From: Colletotrichum lupini
Lineage: Eukaryota > Ascomycota > Sordariomycetes > Glomerellales > Glomerellaceae
Assembly (NCBI RefSeq): GCF_023278565.1
Contig: NC_064676.1
Span: forward strand, 3,782,001 to 3,846,000
Length of the DNA stretch: 64,000 bases
Direction: 5' to 3'
The notes beneath the pieces are model-generated. The model was not told where the DNA came from. It worked only from the letters and a program-made list of their open reading frames with translations, and ran no database searches. Each line of letters opens with the position of its first letter. The stretch's first letter is position 1. The position numbers were made by a program, and so were the translations under genes. Shown in pieces: positions 56,701 to 64,000 of this stretch.

Positions 56701-57155
56701 GAGGCAGGAAGGCTTCAAAGAGAGTCGCCCGCGGCATCAACAGCGACGAACTAGGCGACGCCTGCGACAGGGACAGCGACGCGATGGAGACGGACGGCTC
56801 AGACAGCGGAGGCGACCTGCTCGACTTTGTCGTCTCGGACGACCACCCCGTCTCCAGTATCCAGCCGACGTCATCGACGCTCGCGACGAGTCCCATCGTG
56901 ATCTCTTCCGCAAGGCCACAGCCCAAAGGAGTTGCTCGGCCGTTTTATGTACCGACTGAGTTTCCAGGGACGCAGGAGTCTGTGGATTCGTTGCCGGACC
57001 TTGATGGCGTGCTGATGAGCAGCAAGGGGAAGAAGATACTGGGTTTCGTGGATCCAGAGGATGATGGGTCTGAAGTGGATGCTACTCCGCGAGCGCAGGG
57101 CGGTGGACGGCTGCAGAGGAGGCGGCCGGTGTTTGACAGTGATAGCGACGAGTGA
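53777..57155 (+). CDS. mph1: ATP-dependent 3'-5' DNA helicase MPH1 (FANCM family)
   Basis: Exons 53777-53980 and 54039-57155 give 1,106 residues. The 58-bp phase-0 intron has donor GTAAGT, branch TGCTAAC and acceptor CAG. The N-terminus is acidic (SDEYDDDLADEDLVEALSQSQ). The SF2 helicase core starts with RDYQ and the Walker A motif PTGLGKT near residue 193. DEAH lies near 293, followed by LTATPG, and the second RecA domain carries GEEGLDIGQVDLIVCYD and QRMGRTGRKR. The C-terminal third is disordered, acidic and basic by turns, with PRRPPKKTAGRGRGRK-type stretches. In yeast, Mph1 dissociates D-loops, limits crossovers and helps repair stalled forks and crosslinks. The length is near that of other filamentous fungal homologues as I recall. 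All helicase motifs appear intact. Promoter boxes upstream suggest cell-cycle regulation. Confidence 0.95.
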
Positions 57156-59923
57156 TGTGGTCATTAGGTCACTTGAGAGTTCTTCATGCTCGGAGTACGG
57201 ATCATAATGTATCAAAGACGGTAAGGGGACATCACTAGCTCAAGGACACAAGCACAAGGGACGGATAACGATTGAATGAAGATATATTGATCTCGCTCTG
57301 ACCTACCTCGGTCCTCTGCAGACCATAATACCACCTCTACACCCCTCATACATCCTATACCCAACCCTGCAATCCAACGTCTGAACAACGACGCTCGCGT
57401 AACTTTCCTAACGATACCAAGTCAGTAAAGCAATCCCTTGAGAAGCAAGCCGAATGCAAAATAAGACAAATTTGGACCAGTAAATGTCAGAAACCCGATT
57501 TAAAAGCACAACGTTCCCACCTCACCCCCCGCCGCCCCCTACCCCCCCGACAAGAACCCAAGGACAGCACGTGACGATGCAATCTTCCCCAGGCCCCAAT
57601 AACGCCGGAGTTTCAAGATAGGAGGTTCTCACGAGAGGCGAAGCCGAGGAGCCAAAACCAGAAAAAAAGTACCCAGGAAAGAGGAAAGTCAAGGGAATCC
57701 AAAGTCCGAAAAAGAGAAATAGAGGAAAAGGAAAGAATACTGAGGGAAAAAAAACCACGACTCTCCCAACCCGAACGAAACACTCCACGCTGCCCGACCA
57801 TCCCCTTTCCTACAAACACCCGACAGCACGACCACTTCTCCCCAAAAGGCGCAGAGCTCCCAGTGGAGAGTGCGCCTCAAAGGTTTGGAATAAGGAGGGT
57901 GTGCTTTTGGTCGGGGAGTATTTGGTTCCGGCGGGCAGCGCTTGCATGGAGGCGAGTTCAAGATCGAAAGATTCGCGTCGTGGTCTTCCTGTTCTTCCTT
58001 CTCCTTTCCCGTCTTCCTCTCTTCCTTCTTTCGTCTCCCCCTTCTTCTTCCCCACCCCGGTATCCCTCCTCATGATTTTGTTTGGAATGCTCGGGGCGTC
58101 TCAGACGGCTCTTCCTATGAGTATAAAAGGTTTTGATGGATTCATCATATCATGGTCGTGTTCCCTCTCTCCCCAAGCTTGGTTGCTTTGGGGGGAAGGA
58201 GATATTTCGAAAGAAATAGGGAATGGGAATGGAGCTTACCTTTTTCCCTGTTAGACTTCGGTAAACTGCATAGTCTGCATGATAGTCTAAAAAAAGGAGA
58301 AAAGAAAAAGTCTCGCTCGCGTCGAGGTCGGTGCTGAGCTGTCGGGCCGGCGACGGTACCACGAGGTTGAGGTAAGGTGAAGGTTGAGGTTGTTGGAAAG
58401 AAAATTTCGCAGCCGCGTTTTTGGGGGGGGAAGAAAATGGAAGGTGACGAGGTGGGGCACGGGGACGGGAGCTCTTGAACGGCGGCAGCAGCTGCCAGTG
58501 GAGAGCTGGAGCGAGGACCGCACAGGGAAAGGTCGGCTTACCTAAGGCAGCAACATGCTCCAGAAGCGACCACTTTCACCCCGGAACTACCTTATGCTCG
58601 CGACAGTATACACACTCTCGGAAGCCAGGGTAGTAGGGCCCTCATACTAAAGGCGACCTTCGCACCATTTCATGTATGCATAGTGCTCCCGGGAGAGCTT
58701 GAGTGCTGTTACGTCATTCGACACATGGACTATATCCAGAGTCCCCCCGACCCGGACGGAATTCGGCCCAACGGGCAACGGTCACGGGCACAAACGGCTA
58801 CAATGCTGACAAGAGCACACCTACCTACCTACGCTACATTTCACTGCATTCAAAAAGTCACAATCAAAGCTGAACCTAGCACCGATGTCTCACACAATAA
58901 GTAATGAGATTCGATCCTATCTACTTTTTGGGGGAAATGGGGGGGTATCTATCTAACTGCCTAATGTTCCTCCAAAATGTCCTTCAAAAATGTCCCTCCA
59001 AACAACCAAGCATCAAACCCCGTGCAAGGGAAAGATTGACTCGAAATACCCTTTTCCAAAATAACTCAGCCGGACAAAAGAGCCCTTCCTCGTGTTCAGA
59101 TTGCAGATCCATCCTCAGATCCCTCCTTCGTAGTCAATGTCTCCCAGCCGATCCCCGAGGCGAGGCCAAATATACCACAACCGGCTCTTTCCCCCGTATG
59201 CCCGCCCCTCTGACGTTGAGGAAAGTAGGTGAGACAACACTTGGCTTCGCCGCAAAGACTCATAGCTACTCCCACAACCACCACGTCATTCATGTCCCTC
59301 TCCCCGCGGAGGCCCGAATTAGTTTCGGGACACTGCGTTTCCAAGTCTCACTCCCCAAGGTAGAGCTGCTGTGCCTTTGCTCCATGTTTTTGCCGTTGTT
59401 ATTGGTGTTTGGTGTTGGTGTCTTTTTTTCTGTGCCTCTGAGAACCCAGAGCAAACTATCCATCAGCGAACACGAGACTACCTAATGGTAGTCAAGTCAG
59501 TGTGTCATCTCAGGGCATTGCTCAACGGGCACTCGGAGACGGTTTTGTTTTTGTGGCTTCAAAAATGCCATATCAAATTGAGCGAGATATGTCTCTAGAC
59601 CCTCATCCTCAAATCGTGGAGTTTCAAACCATAGACTCTCAAGTCTGGCTACCCATCCACCACGTATCCCACTACACCAAACCATCTTCTCTATCGTCAA
59701 TCTCATGTGAATCAAAAATGAGAAACAAGACAAGTCCTGGAGCAAGCAGCGTAGATGTGCGAGATCAATAATACAAAGTACGCAAAAGAGGAAAAGTCGA
59801 ACGTCCGACTTCCTCGAACCTCTTGTGAGGCCCATCCCATCCAGTCATCAAATCATTAGCTGGCCCCGTGCCAGATCAACGTTTTTGTCACAAGTTTCCA
59901 ACGCACCAAGCCCTAGTACACAT
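57156..59923. other. Convergent gap of 2.8 kb
   Basis: Both flanking genes end here, so no promoters are needed, yet it is long. The frames are short and low-complexity. Features are CGGAGTACGG (57192-57201), CACGTG (57568-57573), a TATAAAAG box on the + strand (58122-58129) followed 6 bases later by an ATG frame of only 27 codons, a run of 8 G at 58423-58430, ACCTACCTACCTAC (58820-58833) and a three-fold AATGTCCYTCMAA-like repeat (58962-58999). A noncoding or very small gene is possible. Confidence 0.55.
58962..58999. repeat. Imperfect 13-base direct repeat, three copies
   Basis: Units AATGTTCCTCCAA, AATGTCCTTCAAA and AATGTCCCTCCAA follow one another with at most one base between them. Confidence 0.8.
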
Positions 59924-62335
59924 TTACTGGCTTTGAAAATTTTGGTAATCCAAGTTCCAGTCGATGGATTGGAAAGGATCCTGTGACGCTTGCGAGTAAC
60001 CCAAGCCAGCACTTGGCACTTCGCCGAAGAGTGGCTCGTACATCTTGGTCACGTTGTTGGCAGGGAACAGCTGGAAGTCGTTGCCGCAGAATTCATTTCC
60101 ACCACCGGTGTAGTTGTCCTCAAAACCCTCGTCAACCTCGGCCAATGAGTTGAGCGTAAAGAGCATTGCGTTGCCCTGACCAATAGGAGAGATGTGTGGT
60201 GCAGTTTGGGCAGGAACAATCTGAGGCTGGCAAGCAGGAACAGGCTGGTAGATAGGGAAAGCCATGTCCAGCTCCTTCTGAGCGAAGACGGCTCTGTCTG
60301 GGGTGGGGATCTGGGCGTGTGCGCCGTAGATATCCTCGTTCACCGTGAAGTCGGGGCCGTCCTGGTAAATGTATGGCCCAGTCGAGATTTCGGTGGCAGG
60401 GGTGTTGTGGTCGGAAGGAGACAGGGACATCTCCAAATCCATCTGTCCATCGAACCCACCCTGACCAACCATTTGGTCAAACTCCTCGTCCGAGATGTAG
60501 GAAGGGAACTCCATGCCGTCAATGTGGGAAGCAAAGTCGCCAACAGGACCGATGGGGTGCATTGGAGCGAGGAGAGGGTCGTTGAAGTTGAACTGCTGAG
60601 CCTGGTCCAAAGGAGCAGGCGGGGTAGCGGCGCTGCTCGTAGAGGGAGTGGGCATTTGGTTGAGAAGAGGGGTGGATTGGGCGACACTGCCGGCAACGCT
60701 CGAGGGCTTCTTGCCGTTGGTCTTGGTGCGAACGTATTGCCAGCCATGGGCTTTCTCCATGTGCTGTTTGCAGTTGGACTCCCGCTTAGACTTGTATGGG
60801 CAGGGCTTGTACAAGCACTCGTACATGGGCGGGGCCGACGAGTGCTTGTCGTTGTGGTGGCGATCCATCTCCTTCTCGGTCGGCCAGCCATAGTTGTGAT
60901 ATTTGCATGAAGTGACGGGGCACTTCCAAGGACGAGAGTGAGTCTTCTCGTGCTTGGTCAGGTCACAAGGACGCTTGAACTCCTTGTTGCAGCCAGGCTC
61001 ACGGCACTTCTTGGGGGCAAGCTCCTCAGGGCTGGCGTTCTTCTTGCGGCGAGCCATGGACCGCATAATCTCCTCGTCATCCTCCAACTGCTGGCTCAAT
61101 GAGCGCTTCATCTGAATGGGGCTCTTGGGGTCATCCAAATCGACCTCCAAGCCGGTGGCCATTGAAATGGCCTTACCATCCTTGCGAATACGGATGAGCT
61201 CGGCAGGGCGGCCGTTGTCAGCGATGCCTCCGAAGAGCTTGATCTCGTCGGTCCTACGGAACAAATTAGTCGAGTGAGGGATCAATTGGGAGCGAATATC
61301 GTACGGGTCGACGTCCATCTCAGCGGCGTCTGATCCAGTCTCCTTGGCGGCAGCAAGTTGTCCTGCGTACTGGCGAATCTGTTCCACGAGATCGATGAAG
61401 TATCCGTTAGTGTAAGGGCGGTCGTTTGGTCGAGTCTGTTCTCGGTCGCTTAGGTATTCCACGGTTGCTTGAATGCAGTGGATCGACGTCAGGCAGAAAT
61501 CGAGGTACAAGGCGGCGGTCTTGGTCCTCTCCTTCATCAACGATCGATAAGTAATTGCCCAAACTCCAGTTTCAGTTAGTGAATGACTTACGGGTGCCAT
61601 GAAAATAAGGGTCTTTTCGAGATCTCTCAGGCAGATGATCTCCTTCTCCCTAATGCGTCTGGGGATGTCAAGAACAATCGGCTCAAAGTCCTTGAGAGCA
61701 GGCTTGGCCCGGAGTGGGCGGAGGACGTGCTCGTGAATGCGGTTGACAGCCTTGGAGCTAAGGGCGGGAAGCTTCTCCATGGTGGCAGAAGAAGTGTTGG
61801 CAGCGGACCTTGTGATGGCGGATGCCTTCTTTGATGCGGTGGTTGCAGGCTCTGTCTCGGTGGTGGGGGCGACAGAGGTTCCGAGTCCGCTGTCTGATTC
61901 ATGATGTCTCGAGGAACGGCGGGTTCTGGGACGCAGAATGCGACGTTCCGTCTCCTTTGACTTTTCCTTTGCCATGGCGGGGTCGACAACGGGCAGGTTG
62001 AGGAAGCCTCTGGGAACGGGAAGACTATCGTCGCGGAAAGACTTGGTCTTGGGGGAGACCAGGTTGATGTTGGCAAGGGACTTGTCAATGTCGTCGACGA
62101 TCAAGGCCATGCGGCGGCAGTGGGCGTCGACAACGTCGTCCAGGTTGGTCTGGGAGCGTCGAAGGCTTGGAGGGGCAGCAGTCAAGGCATCATCCATAGA
62201 AGAGGTAGGACTGGTGGGAGAGTGGAAGGTAGCGCCCTTGCGGAGGCTGTTGGTCTTAAGAGTGAGGCCAGTGCCGGCAGGAGACTCCGGGCGAGTCACC
62301 GGAGTCCTGCGTCGAGGGTTGACGGAGACGGACAT
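59924..62335 (-). CDS. C2H2 zinc-finger protein, putative transcription factor
   Basis: ATG at 62335. Proposed exons 62335-61592 and 61531-59924 give 783 residues. Within the otherwise open frame, GTAAGT (61586-61591) is followed by CACTAAC, so I remove a 60-bp in-frame intron (61532-61591). The acceptor could also lie 3 bases further on. Three C2H2 fingers occupy about residues 420-510: CREPGCNKEFKRPCDLTKH, then CPVTSCKYHNYGWPTEKEMD, then CLYKPCPYKSKRESNC, each with C-x4-C spacing and paired His. Ahead of them is a helical domain (about 190-310; YLDFCLTSIHCIQATVEYLSD). The N-terminus is Ser/Thr/Pro-rich with a conserved-looking AHCRRMALIVDDIDKSLANINLVSPKTK block. The acidic C-terminal part may be an activation region. 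I recognise the type as a filamentous-fungus C2H2 regulator but cannot name its targets. Confidence 0.85.
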   Translation of the reverse strand: MSVSVNPRRRTPVTRPESPAGTGLTLKTNSLRKGATFHSPTSPTSSMDDALTAAPPSLRRSQTNLDDVVDAHCRRMALIVDDIDKSLANINLVSPKTKSFRDDSLPVPRGFLNLPVVDPAMAKEKSKETERRILRPRTRRSSRHHESDSGLGTSVAPTTETEPATTASKKASAITRSAANTSSATMEKLPALSSKAVNRIHEHVLRPLRAKPALKDFEPIVLDIPRRIREKEIICLRDLEKTLIFMAPVSHSLTETGVWAITYRSLMKERTKTAALYLDFCLTSIHCIQATVEYLSDREQTRPNDRPYTNGYFIDLVEQIRQYAGQLAAAKETGSDAAEMDVDPYDIRSQLIPHSTNLFRRTDEIKLFGGIADNGRPAELIRIRKDGKAISMATGLEVDLDDPKSPIQMKRSLSQQLEDDEEIMRSMARRKKNASPEELAPKKCREPGCNKEFKRPCDLTKHEKTHSRPWKCPVTSCKYHNYGWPTEKEMDRHHNDKHSSAPPMYECLYKPCPYKSKRESNCKQHMEKAHGWQYVRTKTNGKKPSSVAGSVAQSTPLLNQMPTPSTSSAATPPAPLDQAQQFNFNDPLLAPMHPIGPVGDFASHIDGMEFPSYISDEEFDQMVGQGGFDGQMDLEMSLSPSDHNTPATEISTGPYIYQDGPDFTVNEDIYGAHAQIPTPDRAVFAQKELDMAFPIYQPVPACQPQIVPAQTAPHISPIGQGNAMLFTLNSLAEVDEGFEDNYTGGGNEFCGNDFQLFPANNVTKMYEPLFGEVPSAGLGYSQASQDPFQSIDWNLDYQNFQSQ

Positions 62336-62581
62336 GGTGACGGTGATGACACGGGTGTCCAGAACTCTGTCGGCTAGGTTGTGTTAGATCTCTTGAGGGT
62401 TCATGGAGTTGTAGGGCTGAATAGGACACGGAGTGTGAGTCACGACCAGGACCTCACTGGTAGGTCTGATGTAGTAGTCCTAGCCTCTTGAGCAAGCCCA
62501 AGGTTTAGGATTGGCCAATGTGATGAGGTGGCGGGAAATGTTTGAGACGGATATCGTGTGGACAAAGTGGATGAAGAGGGG

Positions 62582-62602
62582 GAGAGAGAGAGAGAGAGAG
62601 AG
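62582..62602. repeat. GA dinucleotide microsatellite
   Basis: About ten GA units in the leader of the zinc-finger gene, or in its candidate 5' UTR intron. Confidence 0.9.
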
Positions 62603-63291
62603 GAAGAGGAAGAATAGGACGAGACGGGGCCTTACGTCGAGATGAAAGATGGTATCGAAGGCGATAACGTCGATGGTATGGGGAGATGGCAACGGAAGGC
62701 CAGACGAGGCGAAAGGCGAGCAGAGCAGGCGAGTAGTGGATTTAAGGCGAGGCCGTTGAAGTCTGCCTGATTTTGAGGGGTCCTGTCTGCGGGTATAGGA
62801 GCAAGACAATGTAGTATGATGCGCCTTTTCGTCCCAGCTGTCGTACGCGTCGGCGTATGCACACGAGGATGGAAGAAAGCAGACGTAGATAGTCTGAGCT
62901 GCTTGCCGTGGGCGATATTCTTTGAGGATGATGTGTATCCGGGAGGAAGAGCAAGAGACGAGGAAGAAGCGGACTGGAGTGCGGCGGCCTCAGTGGGACA
63001 AGACGGGATTGGGTTTGGTGTCGAGGAAGCGGCTTGGATATCCTAGAAATCGAGGAGAGCAACAAAAAAAAAAAGAGGAAGAGAAGCAGGAGGAGGAAGA
63101 GGATTCGGTCGAGGATTGAGGGTGGGTGGAAGGAGAGAGAAGAGGCGCGTGGTGGTCGTGAGCGAGGAAGAGGCGGTTGTTGGTGTACCGGGGGTCGAAG
63201 GTCATCGAGGTTTGATTAGAAAAGCAGCCCAGCACTGAGCACCTTACGCAGTAGAGTGAGAGAAAGTCCAGCAGCCAGACGAGCACCGGTG

Positions 63292-63308
63292 GAGAGAGAG
63301 AGAGAGAG
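63292..63308. repeat. GA dinucleotide microsatellite
   Basis: Eight GA units and one further base, about 950 bases upstream of the zinc-finger gene start. Confidence 0.9.
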
Positions 63309-64000
63309 CGCCGCTGCGCTGAACGGGAGCGACAATTGAGCGGACCAGAACTCTGAAGAGAGCGTCCGGGGCGAAAGGCTGCTGCCTAATCGACTAGCCA
63401 ATGGGAGAGCGTCGCCGTGGCCCAGTGGAGGCGGAGTCTGGGCTTTGCGGATCAGGAAGGATCCAACCCCCGGTCACCAAAAAAGATACGTACCGAGGGT
63501 GCCCTCCAGCCTTGAACCCCACCACCACCACCTTACCTGTACCATAGTAGGTATGTACCTACCTACCCTACCTTAGGTACGTACTGTCCTCTATTCTGCC
63601 ATCTTCCACCACAGTCCCATCCTCGGTCTCCTCGGTCTCAACCTCCCAGAGTCCCATCGACTCGCCTTTTCACCAGCAATCATTCGTCCAACATGGAAAT
63701 GAAGATTTCTCGCCAGTATTTTCCGTTAAGCCCACCCGCCGGCAACAAGCCAAAACTCCACTCGTTCCAAACAATGTTGGCTGCACCTCATTCCGGGCCA
63801 CCTGAACATTGGAAAGACCCGCTGTTAGGGTCACCGCAGCTATGCTGCCCGCTGCTCAAACTGCACGGCGGTGGACAACCCCATGAGCACAGCCCCCCCG
63901 AATCAAGCATCAAAGTACACGATTAGCACCGACTACCTCTCATCACCTCGCATCACTTCCTTCGAAGCAATGATACCATCACCAATACTCTGCCCCATTA

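Larger units (their letters stand above)
62336..64000. promoter_or_regulatory. Upstream region of the zinc-finger gene and window end
   Basis: Contains two GA microsatellites (62582-62602 and 63292-63308) and a run of A with GA-rich sequence at 63065-63110, all typical of a long fungal 5' leader or promoter. A possible 5' UTR intron runs from a GTAAGG donor at 62635 to a CAG acceptor at 62367 on the minus strand. A GTAC/ACCTACC cluster lies at 63538-63585. A 77-codon ATG frame at 63693-63923 (+, stop at 63924-63926) sits after this cluster but resembles nothing I know; it may be the first exon of a gene continuing beyond the window or may be chance. Confidence 0.5.

Noticed and set aside
57680..57705. 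GAGGAAAGTC, reminiscent of an RNase P RNA conserved region
   Set aside because: The match is short, the next bases differ, and no partner region was found nearby.
63401..63480. tRNA-like stretch (GTGGCCCAGTGGA and a later GGATCC)
   Set aside because: The acceptor ends pair poorly, and neither an anticodon stem nor a GTTCRANYC T-loop can be built.
63693..63926. 77-codon ATG frame near the right edge
   Set aside because: No family resemblance and a stop inside the window; it might be the first exon of a gene beyond the edge, but this cannot be supported.

Overview
The window looks like nuclear DNA of a filamentous ascomycete, most likely a sordariomycete. Genes are far apart on both strands. 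Introns are short (54-94 bp in most cases) with GTRAGT-type donors and CTAAC-type branch sites. Several proteins are of kinds I associate with Pezizomycotina. No rRNA, recognisable tRNA, CRISPR array or intact transposon was found. The species cannot be fixed from the sequence.

Fourteen protein genes are supported. From left to right they are: a low-complexity conserved protein split by an intron of about 3 kb (2259-8088, +); a mitochondrial RNB-family exoribonuclease of the DSS1/cyt-4 type (11729-15048, +); a mitochondrial rhomboid protease (15504-17291, -); two uncharacterised proteins (18267-19043, + and 19675-20973, -); a membrane-anchored coiled-coil protein (28096-29340, -); an inosine/uridine-type nucleoside hydrolase with four exons (31725-33217, +); the U6 snRNP protein LSM8 (33672-34129, -); a four-span membrane protein (34987-36331, +); a putative HECT-like E2-binding protein (36697-38626, +); a kelch-like single-pass membrane protein (40166-42487, -); the mRNA export receptor MEX67 (49738-51950, -); the FANCM-family DNA helicase MPH1 (53777-57155, +); and a C2H2 zinc-finger protein (59924-62335, -). 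RNA metabolism is well represented (cyt-4, LSM8, MEX67), but the genes do not form a recognisable biosynthetic or defence cluster.

The space between genes is unusual. Two gaps exceed 7 kb (20974-28095 and 42488-49737), and others are 3.6 kb and 2.8 kb. They contain short motifs that keep recurring between genes (ACCTACCT, TACGGAGTA and GTAC-rich palindromes), but no ORF with convincing coding character. The MEX67-MPH1 intergenic region holds a 208-bp element with 36-bp inverted repeats, flanked by TA on both sides. It looks like a Tc1/mariner-type MITE, and its interior carries degenerate telomere-like CCCTAA sequence. MPH1 is preceded by an ACGCGT box next to TTTCGCGC, which suggests cell-cycle control. 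Four CACGTG boxes lie in the divergent promoter of the nucleoside hydrolase.

Exon boundaries were worked out by hand from splice signals, reading frame and remembered protein families. None was checked against transcripts or databases.
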